From positions 1 to 64,000 of the forward strand of contig NZ_JABGCB010000002.1 of the NCBI RefSeq assembly GCF_013149295.1: a DNA stretch of 64,000 nt, written 5' to 3'. The notes beneath the pieces are model-generated. The model saw nothing but the letters and a program-made list of their open reading frames with translations. It was not told where the DNA came from and did no database searches. This document shows, one piece after another, positions 35,500 through 45,186 of the stretch; position 1 is the first letter of the stretch, and each line of letters starts with the position of its first letter. This DNA comes from Novosphingobium sp. SG751A (GTDB lineage: Bacteria > Pseudomonadota > Alphaproteobacteria > Sphingomonadales > Sphingomonadaceae). Both the position numbers and the translations under genes were made by a program.

Positions 35500-37565
35500 C
35501 ATTGGGCCAGATGCGCGGCCCAATCCTGCGGCGGATCGGGATAGGCCTCGATCACCGGCCCCAGCGCATCACGCAGCGGGGCCAGCCAATCGGCGTAATG
35601 GGTCCATTGCTCCAGCCCGTCGCGATAGATCGGGCGGCGGACCTGTTCGCTGCTGGCGGTGCGTACGGCGCGTTTGTTTTCCCAGAAGGACAGGCAGGCC
35701 TCTTCAAAATCGACACCGACATAGGTCAGCAGACGCGCAACCTCGGCCTGGGTGTCGGCCACCATCTGTTCGTAGATGACCCGGTGGACAGCGCCGGGCA
35801 CAGCCTCGTCAAAAGCAGCCATTTGGGCGACATAATCGCGGTAATATGCCCCGATTTCGGCCAGATCATAGGTGAACACCTGACCGCGCGCGAAATGCTG
35901 TTTCCAGCCTGAAAAGCAGCAGGCCATCGGGTGACGCCGCGCATCGATGATCCTGGCGCGCGGCAGGATCATCTTGATAAGCCCCGCATTCTGCCAGTTA
36001 TTGGGCATCTTGTCGATGAACAGTGGCCGGTCTGTCTGGCGATGAATCCGAGTCAGGTCGATATATTCCTCGCCCAGTCTCGTCCGGTCGGCGGGCGAGA
36101 GCGAGGCCAGCAGGTCGCCATAGGAGGCGTACTCGCCCTGCTCGGCGCGCGATTTCAGACGTCCGGCGATCATCATCATCTCGGGCAGTTCATGCGTGCC
36201 CTCGATCATCGAATGGCTCGACAGGATCTGTTCCACCAGCGTCGAGCCGGAGCGGGGCAGGCCGAGGATGAAGATCGGATCGGGGGCCATGCAGCCGCCT
36301 TCGCCATCGCGCGCGGCATAGAAAGGCGCGGTGAAAGTGGCCGCATGTTCGGCCGCCGCCTCATGTGTGCCTTGCGCGCTATAGTCGATCTCGGCGCGGC
36401 GCAGGCGGTTGGCTGTCGCGTAATGATCAAAGGAGGCGGCGTAATCGCTGGCATCCTCCAGCGCCTTGCCCAGCGCGAAGTGGAGGTGAAACAGGTCTTC
36501 GCCGGTCGGACCCGTGGCAATCGCGGCCTGCATCGCGGCGCGGTCCTCGGCCGTGAATTTGGCGGTTTTCAGATTGGCCAGCGACCACCATGCTTCGCCC
36601 ATCGTGGCGGTGATGCCGATGGCGCGGCGATAGGCCTCGACCGCGGCGTTTTGATCGCCCAACGTCTTGCGCACATGGCCCAGATTTTGCCAGACATGAG
36701 CGTTGTCGGGCGCGTCCCTCAGCAATGCTTCATAGATCGCCCCCGCGCCCTCCTGATCGCCCAGCCGCACCAGCACCGAGGCTCGCAACAGCCGGTGCGC
36801 GGGGCTTTGCATCGGCGAGGCGCAGAGCGTTTCGGCATGGGCCTGCGCCTCGGGCAGGCGGTTGGTCTGCAGCAGCAGGCGGATCAGGAAATCGCGCGCG
36901 AGATCGAAACCGGGCGCCATGTCCAGCGCCTTTTCCACCCATACCATCGCCTCGGCCAGATCGCCCCGGCGCCAGTGGATTTCCCCGATCAGCCGGGTGG
37001 CCGAGGCATCGTCCGGGACGCGGCCGAGGCGGGCGCGCAGCATCGCCTCGGCCGCGTCCAATTCACCCGCGTTCATCGCCAAGGCGGCCTTGACCAGTTC
37101 GGGGTCTGAGGAGGATGCGTGGATCGCCGACAGATCCGCGCGCCATGCCTTGTCCGTCTCGCCCAGCCGCCGCCATTCGCGCGCCAACAGATACCATCCG
37201 CTGGCCACCTGCGGCTGCGCGCGGGTCAGAGTTTCGAGCGCGGCCACGGCACGGCGGCCATCGCCCACCTCGCCGGCAGCCTGCGCCAGTTCCCACAGGA
37301 TCGGTGCCACACCCGGCTGCGCCCGGTCCAGCGCGATCAGGCGGGTCAGCGCCGATTGCCCTTTGCCCATCCGGCGCAGGGCCTGCGCCGCGATCAGTTC
37401 GGCGGGTGGAAGGCCGCGATGCGCCTTGATTAGTGCCTCTGCCCGCGCCAGTGCCATGGCCGGATCGCTGTCCAGCAAACGCGCCGCCTCGGCCAGCGCC
37501 GCCCCCGGCACAGCCTGCGCAGATGGGCGCGGCGAAGGTCGCGCAGCGATGGTCCCAAGAGCCAT
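35499..37565 (-). CDS. TPR-repeat sulfotransferase
   Basis: This 688-residue protein has an N-terminal array of TPR repeats (about residues 20-390) and a C-terminal sulfotransferase domain. The PAPS 5'-phosphosulfate loop is FILGLPRSGSTLVEQIL, and the 3'-phosphate region is IIDARRHPMACCFSGWKQ. GTHELPEM is also typical of this TPR-sulfotransferase family. It has no signal peptide and probably acts in the cytoplasm; acceptors are unknown. The ATG at 37565 has AGGAC upstream and is preferred to an extension to 37658. The TPR half may bind a protein substrate. Confidence 0.85.
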   Translation of the reverse strand: MALGTIAARPSPRPSAQAVPGAALAEAARLLDSDPAMALARAEALIKAHRGLPPAELIAAQALRRMGKGQSALTRLIALDRAQPGVAPILWELAQAAGEVGDGRRAVAALETLTRAQPQVASGWYLLAREWRRLGETDKAWRADLSAIHASSSDPELVKAALAMNAGELDAAEAMLRARLGRVPDDASATRLIGEIHWRRGDLAEAMVWVEKALDMAPGFDLARDFLIRLLLQTNRLPEAQAHAETLCASPMQSPAHRLLRASVLVRLGDQEGAGAIYEALLRDAPDNAHVWQNLGHVRKTLGDQNAAVEAYRRAIGITATMGEAWWSLANLKTAKFTAEDRAAMQAAIATGPTGEDLFHLHFALGKALEDASDYAASFDHYATANRLRRAEIDYSAQGTHEAAAEHAATFTAPFYAARDGEGGCMAPDPIFILGLPRSGSTLVEQILSSHSMIEGTHELPEMMMIAGRLKSRAEQGEYASYGDLLASLSPADRTRLGEEYIDLTRIHRQTDRPLFIDKMPNNWQNAGLIKMILPRARIIDARRHPMACCFSGWKQHFARGQVFTYDLAEIGAYYRDYVAQMAAFDEAVPGAVHRVIYEQMVADTQAEVARLLTYVGVDFEEACLSFWENKRAVRTASSEQVRRPIYRDGLEQWTHYADWLAPLRDALGPVIEAYPDPPQDWAAHLAQ

Positions 37566-37943
37566 GGATGTCCTTTCAGCAGGCCGGTCTGGCTTGCTGT
37601 TGTCGCGCGCTGCACCTGCGTAAACATATACGTCAGACGACGTAACCCCTCGGGACATCTTGCGTTGTTTGCTCCCTTGACTCGCGGGGCACCTATGACA
37701 TTCTTGCGAAACCGGACGACCGTACTAATTGCTGCAATCGCGTAAGGGGCACCAGACGCAGCGCAGCCAATCGGGTCGCCAGGGGGTTCAATGACGTTTC
37801 GGCATCCGGCGGGTGCATTGGCGTAAAACATTGTTTTCGCCGGATGATCCCGCTTGTCTGGCGAACATGGCCTGAGCCCGTTGCGGGAAGAACAGGGCTG
37901 AGGATTTCGGGGCAGATTGGCCAGTAATGGGGGAAGCATTACG
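37566..37943. other. Divergent intergenic region between sulfotransferase and TonB receptor
   Basis: These 378 bases hold promoters for both genes but I cannot place them with confidence. I looked for a cobalamin-type riboswitch and found no B12 box. The main structure is the long inverted repeat at 37803-37846. No ORF here looks real. Confidence 0.5.
37803..37846 (+). other. Long inverted repeat upstream of TonB receptor
   Basis: CATCCGGCG (37803-37811) pairs with CGCCGGATG (37838-37846). An inner AAAAC/GTTTT stem (25-29 and 33-37 of the 37800 block) stacks directly on the right arm, leaving a 13-base bulge on the left. It lies about 100 bases upstream of the receptor start and could be an RNA structure in the leader or an operator. 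No T-run follows. Confidence 0.5.
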
Positions 37944-40607
37944 ATGATTGCAGAGTTTTCCAAAAGATCGCGCCGGGTGATCGCGCTGAGCGCGGCGACA
38001 TTCCTGACGCCCTTCGCGCTGGTTGGGGCTGCCCATGCCGCGGGCACCGATGCTGCGGCTGATCCTGCGCCGGCGGCTGCCGATGGCGGCGGTCTGGGCG
38101 ACATCGTGGTGACCGCCACCCGCCGTTCGGAAAGCGTCCAGAAAGTGCCGATCTCGATGCAGGCGCTGAGCATGGAAAAGCTGGCCGAGCGCAACGTTAA
38201 AGGTTTGTCCGACTTTGCTTTGCTGATGCCCTCGGTCTCTTTCGCCGGGCTTGGGCCGGGGCGCCAGACCGCTTATTTCCGCGGCATTGTTCCGGCGGGC
38301 GGCACTTACGCCTCGGTCGGCTATTACCTTGACGATATTCCCATCACCGGCACCGGCGTTCCCGACATATTCGTTTATGATATGGAGCGCGTCGAGGGCC
38401 TGTCGGGACCGCAAGGCACCCTGTATGGCGCAGGCTCGCTGGCGGGCACCATCCGCATGATCACGAACAAGCCCAAACTGGGCAAGTTCGAATGGGGTTA
38501 TGACACTGAGGCCAACAAATACGGCAAGGGCGCTTTTGGCGGCCAGTTGGCCACTTATGCCAACATCCCCTTTGGCGACAATCTGGCCGCGCGCGTGGTG
38601 GGTTTTTATCGCAAGGAGGGCGGCTATGTTGATAACACGCCCAACAATGGCAAGTTCAACGATGGTACGACCTCGACCCTGAAGCTTGGCGATGCCAATC
38701 CGGCTACCAATTACACGCTGAACAATGCTGCCATCGCCAAGAAGGATTACAACCCCGTCTATATGTACGGCGGGCGCCTTTCGGTGCTGTGGGAACCGAC
38801 GCCGGGCTGGCAGATCACCCCCGAACTGGCGGGCCAGTCGCAGACGGCCTATGGCTATTTCGGCTATGACCCGCGCGTCGGCGATCTTCAGGTGCATGAC
38901 TATGACCTGACGCGCCGTCAGGATTCATGGTATCAGGGCGCGCTGTCGGTCCATGGCCATATTGGCGATTTCGATGTGGTGTCCTCGACCGGCTATTTCG
39001 GTCGCAAGGTTCACCTGCAAAACGACTACACCTACTATACCGTGACCTATGACAATTTTGGTCCGGGCTATGAGAACTATCTGCAATTCTTCAGCAAGGA
39101 TGGTTGCACTGGTTCGGGTGCTTCGATGAAGTGCAACAAGCTGATCAATCCGACCCAGTATTTCGAAGGCTGGACCTATTCGGAAAAGCTGACCCAGGAA
39201 TTGCGCCTCTCCACCCCTAAGAGCTGGCCCTTTGACGCCACCTTTGGCGGTTTCTATCAGTGGCAGAAGACCGAGAACAACAATTACTATGGCATCCATG
39301 GTCTGGCCGATATTGCCGGTTATACCAAGGCGGGCGGCGGAGACAGCAATCCGGCCGGTTTCGGCATTCCCACCACGGCGGGCGGCACCATGATCCTCGG
39401 CTCGCCTGCGGTAAAGGGCGATGGCTTTTATATCAACGAAAACAATCAGTACACGCATGACACTGCGGTGTTTGTCGAAGGCCATTACAACATCACGCCC
39501 AAGTTGAAGATCACGGGCGGGTTGCGCTATTTCTGGACTGATTACTGGACCACCGGTTTTGCCGGTGTGGCCGCTTCGGCCCGCAGCACGACGACATCGA
39601 AGAACATGCTGACCGGCACGATGGGCTGTTCGCTGCCGCTGCCGACCGAGCGCCTGACCTGCCGCAACACCAACATGCTCGATCCCAACCAGATCGGTCG
39701 GTACAGCGAGCAGGGCGAGACACATAAGGTCGCGGTCAATTATCAGTTGACGCCCAGCAAGATGGTTTATGCCAATTATTCCACCGGCTTCCGTCCCGGC
39801 GGCTATAACCGTCCGCTGCGTGTCAGCGGGGTGGGCGTGTTCAGGGTCGATCCCTTCAAGTCGGAGACGCTGACCAATTACGAAATCGGCATCAAGACCC
39901 AATGGGGCAATAATTTCCGCTTCAACACCGCCATCTACATGGAAGAATGGAATAATATCCAGTATTCCGTCGTGGTGGCCGGCACCCAGGGCGCGGGCAT
40001 GACCGGCAATGCCGGCAAGGCCAAGGTCTATGGCATGGAATATGAAGCCGACCTCAAGCTGGGCAAGGTGACGGTTTCCAGTTCGGGCGCCTATAACCGC
40101 GCGCGGCTGGATGGCAATTTCTGCAATTTCAAGGCCGACAAGACCAATTTGACGATTGCCGCCGACCCCACCTGTTCTTCGGGCATCGCCGCGGCCAGCG
40201 GTAGCCGCCTGCCGCGTCAGCCGGAATTCAAGGGCAATGTTTCGGTCCGCTATGACACCGAATTTGGTGACTATAAGGCCTATCTGCTCGGCTCTGCGCT
40301 GTATCAGAGCAGCGCCACGCAGGACCTTAAGTTGTCCAATAACAACCTGCTGAACTGTCAGGATATTGCAGCGGCCGAAACGGCGGCAGGGCGTCAATGC
40401 ACGACGAAGGGCTTTACCACCTTCGATTTTTCGGCCGGTTTGAAAAAGGATAACTGGGCCTTTGACATCTATATCCAGAACGCCTTCGACGGTCGAGGCG
40501 TGCTGACCACCAATACGTTCTGTTCGATTGATTTCTGTGCCGGTTCCTCGCGCAACTTTACCGTGCGCCCGCAGATCTTCGGCATCAAGTTTGGTCAGAA
40601 ATTCTGA
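37944..40607 (+). CDS. TonB-dependent receptor
   Basis: This 887-residue outer-membrane receptor has a signal peptide (cleavage near GAAHAAGTD), a TonB-box region DIVVTATRRSESVQKVPISM, a plug and a C-terminal barrel ending in Phe (IFGIKFGQKF). The plug sequence (MPSVSFAGLGPGRQTAYFRGI, VEGLSGPQGTLYGAGSLAGTIRMITNKP) matches the iron-complex-like receptors expanded in sphingomonads. The ligand is not predictable. The ATG at 37944 has GGGGGAAGC upstream. It is monocistronic, ends in a strong terminator, and is convergent with the qhp operon. A link with amine metabolism is possible only by position. Confidence 0.88.
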   Translation: MIAEFSKRSRRVIALSAATFLTPFALVGAAHAAGTDAAADPAPAAADGGGLGDIVVTATRRSESVQKVPISMQALSMEKLAERNVKGLSDFALLMPSVSFAGLGPGRQTAYFRGIVPAGGTYASVGYYLDDIPITGTGVPDIFVYDMERVEGLSGPQGTLYGAGSLAGTIRMITNKPKLGKFEWGYDTEANKYGKGAFGGQLATYANIPFGDNLAARVVGFYRKEGGYVDNTPNNGKFNDGTTSTLKLGDANPATNYTLNNAAIAKKDYNPVYMYGGRLSVLWEPTPGWQITPELAGQSQTAYGYFGYDPRVGDLQVHDYDLTRRQDSWYQGALSVHGHIGDFDVVSSTGYFGRKVHLQNDYTYYTVTYDNFGPGYENYLQFFSKDGCTGSGASMKCNKLINPTQYFEGWTYSEKLTQELRLSTPKSWPFDATFGGFYQWQKTENNNYYGIHGLADIAGYTKAGGGDSNPAGFGIPTTAGGTMILGSPAVKGDGFYINENNQYTHDTAVFVEGHYNITPKLKITGGLRYFWTDYWTTGFAGVAASARSTTTSKNMLTGTMGCSLPLPTERLTCRNTNMLDPNQIGRYSEQGETHKVAVNYQLTPSKMVYANYSTGFRPGGYNRPLRVSGVGVFRVDPFKSETLTNYEIGIKTQWGNNFRFNTAIYMEEWNNIQYSVVVAGTQGAGMTGNAGKAKVYGMEYEADLKLGKVTVSSSGAYNRARLDGNFCNFKADKTNLTIAADPTCSSGIAAASGSRLPRQPEFKGNVSVRYDTEFGDYKAYLLGSALYQSSATQDLKLSNNNLLNCQDIAAAETAAGRQCTTKGFTTFDFSAGLKKDNWAFDIYIQNAFDGRGVLTTNTFCSIDFCAGSSRNFTVRPQIFGIKFGQKF

Positions 40608-40645
40608 CCTGACTCATTCTCTTCACCCTGCGAAGGACAACTTAA

Positions 40646-40678
40646 GCCCCCATGGTTCGCGCCATGGGGGCGTTTTTT
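40646..40678 (+). terminator. Strong intrinsic terminator after TonB receptor
   Basis: GCCCCCATGG (40646-40655) pairs with CCATGGGGGC (40662-40671) around TTCGCG, followed by G and six T. It ends the receptor transcript. The T-run overlaps the qhpE stop codon on the other strand; in that direction the hairpin is present but no T-run follows. Confidence 0.92.
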
Positions 40679-41345
40679 ACAGGGCGGGATGGGAAGATAG
40701 CGCCGCCCGCAGGGCGACGGACGTCTTATGCACCCGCGCCAAAGCCGCGGCAAATCCGCTGGCCTGGGCCACGGCAAAGCTGATGCCATAGAGGTTGCGC
40801 CGTTGCGGCACACCGGGGATTGGCCGGGGATAGCCGCTGGCGACCATCTGTCCATCGCGCCACTGGAATGTCTCGCGCGGAATATCCCAATCCAGCCCCA
40901 CGCCCAAGACACCGGGCAGCGATCCGGGCAGGCAAGGCAGGCCATCGGCCTGCGCGGCGGCCAACACCAGCGCGCCCGGCGCCCCGGCGATGGCTTCGGC
41001 AAACAACGGGGCATGGGCGGCATTGGTGGTGCCAAGGCTGAGGTTGATGATATGCGCGCCTTGCTGCGCAGCGATGCCTATGGCGCTGGCCAAACCCATC
41101 GCGCTGCTGCGCAGGGCATCGTGAAAGACGCGGATGGGCAGGATGTCGGCCTCCGGCGCCTTTTCCTGTATCGCGGCGGTGACGGCGGTGCCATGGCCTA
41201 ATCGGTCGATAGGGATGGCGCCCTGTTCGATGATCATACCATCCGCGCCGATCGCGAAACCGGGGCGCAGGCGGGCCGGGTCGATATGCGGGTGATCGGG
41301 ATGCACGCCGCTGTCGATCACCGCGACCAGAATGCGTTCAGCCAT
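40677..41345 (-). CDS. qhpE: Subtilisin-like protease QhpE, maturation of amine dehydrogenase gamma subunit
   Basis: This 222-residue serine protease has the subtilase triad Asp11 (AVIDSGVH), His51 (GHGTAV) and Ser189 (YGISFAVAQ). It has no signal peptide, so it is cytoplasmic. In Paracoccus denitrificans QhpE removes the N-terminal leader of QhpC after QhpD has made the thioether crosslinks. The gene overlaps qhpF by 8 bases and is last in the operon. The GxSFA motif replaces the usual GTSxA and keeps the catalytic Ser. Position and motifs make the assignment firm. Confidence 0.9.
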   Translation of the reverse strand: MAERILVAVIDSGVHPDHPHIDPARLRPGFAIGADGMIIEQGAIPIDRLGHGTAVTAAIQEKAPEADILPIRVFHDALRSSAMGLASAIGIAAQQGAHIINLSLGTTNAAHAPLFAEAIAGAPGALVLAAAQADGLPCLPGSLPGVLGVGLDWDIPRETFQWRDGQMVASGYPRPIPGVPQRRNLYGISFAVAQASGFAAALARVHKTSVALRAALSSHPAL

Positions 41346-43035
41346 AAGTCGTCATGCCATCTTTCAGGGTAATCACCATGTCCGCCATCGCGGCCAGCGC
41401 GGGCTTATGCGTGATGACGATCAGCGTGGCATGGGGCAGGGCCCGGCGCAGGCCGGCGGCGATCAGCGCCTCGGTATCGCCATCGAGCGCGGCGGTGGGC
41501 TCATCCAGGATCAGCACATCGGGCCGCCGCAACAGCGCGCGGGCCAGCGCCACGCGCTGCCGCTCGCCCGCCGAGAGGGCCAGCCCGCGCTCGCCCACCG
41601 GCGTATCCAGCCCCTGCGGCAGGCGGGCCAGCAAAGCCTCCAGCCCGGCATCATGCGCGGCGGCGATCACCGCATCGTGCCCCGGATCGTTCAGGCCAAA
41701 GGCGATATTGGCATAAAGCGAGGCGTTGAACAGAAAGGGCGTCTGTTCGACCAGCAGCACCGCATGGCGCAGATCGCCCAGCGCCACCTCGCGCAGGTCC
41801 AGATCGCCCAGCATCACCTGCCCGCCATCGGGGTCGATCATCCGCACCATCAGATCGGCCATCGTCGATTTACCCGCCCCGCTGGGGCCGAGGATCGCGC
41901 AGAAGGCCCCCGCGTGTATGGTGAAATCGGCGTCATGCAGCACCGGCGCCCGGCCATGCGAGAGGCGCACGTGATCGAAGCGGATGCTGCAAGGCCCGGC
42001 GGGCAGGGGCAGGGGGCTGGTCGCCTCCTCCACCTCGGGCGCGGTGTCCATCAATTCAAAGATCCGCGCCAGCGCCACGCGCGTCTGGGCCAGCGTGGCG
42101 GACAGGCCGAGCAGGCCCTGAATAGGCGCGAACAGGCGCTGCTGATAGGCGAGGAAGGCAACCAGCGTGCCGATGGTCATGCGCCCGGCGGTGATCTCAT
42201 AGCCGCCCCACAGCATGGCGCCCGCCGTCGAGGCGGAAAGCAGGGTGCCCGGCACCGCGCCGGAGAGAAAGGATGTCACCTGCATCCGCAACATGGCGCG
42301 CACGAAGCCGCCATTGGCGATGGCAAAACGCTCCCGCTCGCGCTCCTGCGCGCCCAGCGTCACCACCGTGCGCATCCCCATGATCGTATCGACCAGCATG
42401 CTGCCAATATCGGCGCCTGCCTCGCGCATTTGCCGCGACAGTTCGGTCAGCCGTTTTTGCGCGCGCAGGAAAGCCCCCACCGCCAGCGGCACCAGCACCA
42501 CGCCCACCACAAACAGGCGCCAGTCGAGCCAGAGCATCAGCGCGATGCTGCCCGCCAGAAACAGCAGATTGGCCAGCGCGGCCAGTAATGTGTCGCCCGC
42601 CACGCGCTGAATATCGGACACATCGCTGTTCAACCGGCTCATCAGATCGCCAAGGCGGAAGCGGCCGAAGAAGCGAGGCGAGAGCTTTTGCAGATGCGAC
42701 AACACCGCGATGCGAATATCAAACAGCATCGCCGCCGAGAGCGAGACATGCAGCCAGCTTGCCGCAATGTTGAGCACATAAGAGCCCACCGTCGCTCCCA
42801 GCATCAGCCCTGCCACGCGCCACAGCACGCCCATATCGTGCCGCATCAACGCGCCATCGATCATCAGCTTGGAAATATAGGGCTGGGCCAGGCTGAGCCC
42901 GGTGGCCATCAGGCTGACCAGCATGACGGCGGGCAGGCGCGGCAGATAGGGGCGCAGATAGGGCCAGAGCCGCCGATAGGCCGCCCATGGCGCAGGAGGT
43001 GGGGAAGCATGGAAAGCGTTATGCGGCGCGTTCAG
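41338..43035 (-). CDS. qhpF: ABC transporter QhpF (exporter of the crosslinked gamma subunit)
   Basis: This fused exporter (565 residues from the proposed start) has six membrane helices and an ATPase domain. The ATPase shows Walker A GPSGAGKS, a signature region LALSAGERQRVALARALL, Walker B VLILDEPTAALDG and switch His in VITHKP. QhpF homologues move the processed gamma subunit to the periplasm. The signature is LSAGE rather than LSGGQ. No ATG or GTG lies before TM1. A CTG at 43035 overlaps the qhpG stop (CTGA) and has GGGAGG 8 bases upstream, so I propose a CTG start; a start at ATG 43119 inside qhpG is the alternative. Confidence 0.85.
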   Translation of the reverse strand: MNAPHNAFHASPPPAPWAAYRRLWPYLRPYLPRLPAVMLVSLMATGLSLAQPYISKLMIDGALMRHDMGVLWRVAGLMLGATVGSYVLNIAASWLHVSLSAAMLFDIRIAVLSHLQKLSPRFFGRFRLGDLMSRLNSDVSDIQRVAGDTLLAALANLLFLAGSIALMLWLDWRLFVVGVVLVPLAVGAFLRAQKRLTELSRQMREAGADIGSMLVDTIMGMRTVVTLGAQERERERFAIANGGFVRAMLRMQVTSFLSGAVPGTLLSASTAGAMLWGGYEITAGRMTIGTLVAFLAYQQRLFAPIQGLLGLSATLAQTRVALARIFELMDTAPEVEEATSPLPLPAGPCSIRFDHVRLSHGRAPVLHDADFTIHAGAFCAILGPSGAGKSTMADLMVRMIDPDGGQVMLGDLDLREVALGDLRHAVLLVEQTPFLFNASLYANIAFGLNDPGHDAVIAAAHDAGLEALLARLPQGLDTPVGERGLALSAGERQRVALARALLRRPDVLILDEPTAALDGDTEALIAAGLRRALPHATLIVITHKPALAAMADMVITLKDGMTTYG

Positions 43036-44036
43036 GTCGCGGCCTCCCGTTCGATCAGTTGAAACCCGCGCAGCAGATAGCGCGGTTCGGGCATATGCGC
43101 GAGCTGCGCGGTGGTCCATGCGTAACCTTGCGCAAGGGCTGCCACCTGTTCGCGCCACCATGGGCCGTCGCCGCCGGTGGCATAGAATTGACCTGAAATC
43201 TGAATATGGCGGCGCAAAGAGGCCGTCAGCATCGAATGGTAATGCGTGGCCAGCGCAGTCGGATCGCCCTTGTGCGCGATCACCGCAGCGGCGAGGATCG
43301 CCTCGCGCACCGATTGCGCGCTGCCATCGCCACAGATAGGGTCAAACGCGATGGCCGACATGCCGCAGGCCAGCCAATCCGGCCCGGCCAGCCGCGCCAA
43401 TTGACGCGGCGCGGTTTCAAACCCCGGCGAACTCTCGCCAAGGCCCGCGATCAGGGGCGCGATCAGCAGGCTGCCCTCCAGCAGGCGCTCCAAGGGCGCG
43501 CCTACGCCCAGCAACCAGCATTGCGCCGGGCAGGAGGGGATCAGAAACAGCCAGCCCTGCGCCACCGCCTCGATATGGCAGCACGCATGATCGGCCCCGG
43601 CCCGCAGCATCACGCGCGCTGCCATCGCCCGCCGCTGGCCAAAGCGCATCAGCGAGGCATCAGGAAAGGGCGGGGCACAATGGAGCGTGGCGACGGGCGC
43701 AAGGGCATCGGCATCGCCCGCCAGTTCTCCGCCCAGCGCCGTGATCAGATCATCCTCGGACACGACCACCGCGCCATGGGGCATGGACAGTGCATCACCG
43801 CCCCAGCGCACCACGCGCCGCGCGATCCGGTGGGCATCGGCAAACAGATCATCCCGCCCAAAGGCATCGCGGATCAGCCCCAGCGCTGCGTCCGAAAGCA
43901 TGATCACCGGCACGGGCGAACGCCGCATCGGCTCATGCCCAATCGCAAACCCCGCGTCGCGCAGCAAATGCGCCGCGCAAGCCCCCGCCAGTCCGCCGCC
44001 CCGGATCAGCACGGACTGGCGCGGCGCTTCGCTCAC
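43032..44036 (-). CDS. qhpG: FAD-dependent monooxygenase QhpG
   Basis: This 334-residue flavoprotein has the dinucleotide-binding start VLIRGGGLAGACAAHLLRDAG and the late FAD motif LACGMSAIAFDPICGDGSAQSVREAI (DPxxGDG type). In characterised systems QhpG hydroxylates the gamma-subunit tryptophan that becomes cysteine tryptophylquinone. It starts with GTG, overlapping the qhpB stop (GTGA). Its stop overlaps the proposed qhpF start. Cytoplasmic by lack of a signal peptide, in keeping with modification before export. Confidence 0.85.
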   Translation of the reverse strand: MSEAPRQSVLIRGGGLAGACAAHLLRDAGFAIGHEPMRRSPVPVIMLSDAALGLIRDAFGRDDLFADAHRIARRVVRWGGDALSMPHGAVVVSEDDLITALGGELAGDADALAPVATLHCAPPFPDASLMRFGQRRAMAARVMLRAGADHACCHIEAVAQGWLFLIPSCPAQCWLLGVGAPLERLLEGSLLIAPLIAGLGESSPGFETAPRQLARLAGPDWLACGMSAIAFDPICGDGSAQSVREAILAAAVIAHKGDPTALATHYHSMLTASLRRHIQISGQFYATGGDGPWWREQVAALAQGYAWTTAQLAHMPEPRYLLRGFQLIEREAAT

Positions 44037-45133
44037 TGGGCGTAAACCAGCCCCGCCATGGTGGCGTCGGCGTCAAGGTTCCACGTCTTGTCCCATTTCA
44101 GCGTCTTGGCGTCATAGACCTCGATGTCATAGCTGGCGCCATAGATGTAGAGCTTCTTGCCATCGCTCGACATGCCGAACTGGAAACGCGAGCGGCAGGG
44201 GAATTCGGCCTTGTCCACCACCTTGTTGGTGCCAAGGTCGAAGTGCCAGATTTCGCAGCGTTTGTTGCCCGTCGTGCCCTGCGTGGTGACGGTATAACCG
44301 TCCTTGCTGTCGGGCGTGATCTGCAGGCCCGCCATCTGATAGGGCGCCGGGCCGATGGGGGTGAAATCGAAGGTTTTCGACGCCAGCTTGAAGCGGCCGA
44401 TGCCAAAGATCTTGTTGTGAATATAGGGATCGGCCGCGGTAAACAGCGAGACATATTCGTCATTGTTGCGCAGCAATTCCACCCCGCCGCCAAAGCTGGT
44501 GTTTTCCAGCCCGGCGCCCTCGGGCTTGGCCATGTCGATGCGGTCCACCACCTTGAAATCGCTGGTGTTGAGGATCACCACTTTGTCGCGGAACAGATAG
44601 AGCAGCTTGCCATCGGGCGAGATCATCATGTTGGCACGCGCGGCGTTGAGCGCATTGTCCTCGTCGGGCAGATCGACGGTCTTCACCACCTTCTTGAGCG
44701 TCAGGTCAATGGTGGCATATTGCCATTTGCTGACCTTGTAGCGGTCGACCGATTTGTCGATCGTCATCATGATCGTATAGAAATACTTGCCCGTCGGATC
44801 GGGCACGCCGCCGGTAAAGCGATATTTGGTGGTCGGCGTGTTCAGGCTGAACTTGTTCAAAACCTTGCGCGTCGCGGTGTCCAGCACCTCAATCCCGCCG
44901 GTGGTGATGGTGGTGACATAGATCCGTTTGTGATCGTTCGACAGGCGCAGCGAGGTGGGCAGGCCGGTGTCGAGCTTGATATGCTCGGCGATCTTGCCGG
45001 TGGTTTCCTCCACCACGAACAGCTTGTCCGGGTAGGTGCCCATCACGATGGGGGCGGCACTTGCGGCCACAGGAGCGGCGGCCAGCAACAGACCGGCCAG
45101 ACGGAAAGGTTTGCCAAAGCGAGAATGCGTCAT
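44033..45133 (-). CDS. qhpB: Quinohemoprotein amine dehydrogenase beta subunit
   Basis: This 366-residue protein has a signal peptide (ending ...APVAASA) and a seven-bladed beta-propeller (repeated strands such as LRLSNDHKRIYVTT, MMISPDGKLLYLF, FGMSSDGKKLYIYG), as in the QHNDH beta subunit. It would complete the periplasmic alpha-beta-gamma enzyme that oxidises primary amines to aldehydes. It follows qhpC after a 53-base gap, the only real gap in the operon, and overlaps qhpG. Confidence 0.92.
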   Translation of the reverse strand: MTHSRFGKPFRLAGLLLAAAPVAASAAPIVMGTYPDKLFVVEETTGKIAEHIKLDTGLPTSLRLSNDHKRIYVTTITTGGIEVLDTATRKVLNKFSLNTPTTKYRFTGGVPDPTGKYFYTIMMTIDKSVDRYKVSKWQYATIDLTLKKVVKTVDLPDEDNALNAARANMMISPDGKLLYLFRDKVVILNTSDFKVVDRIDMAKPEGAGLENTSFGGGVELLRNNDEYVSLFTAADPYIHNKIFGIGRFKLASKTFDFTPIGPAPYQMAGLQITPDSKDGYTVTTQGTTGNKRCEIWHFDLGTNKVVDKAEFPCRSRFQFGMSSDGKKLYIYGASYDIEVYDAKTLKWDKTWNLDADATMAGLVYAQ

Positions 45134-45186
45134 GTGGCAGGCTCTTTCATAAGAAGACTCGCGAAATCAGGGCCGCCAAGGCCCGA

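Noticed and set aside
37566-37943. Cobalamin riboswitch upstream of the TonB receptor
   Set aside because: No B12-box or other conserved riboswitch elements could be found, only an unrelated inverted repeat.
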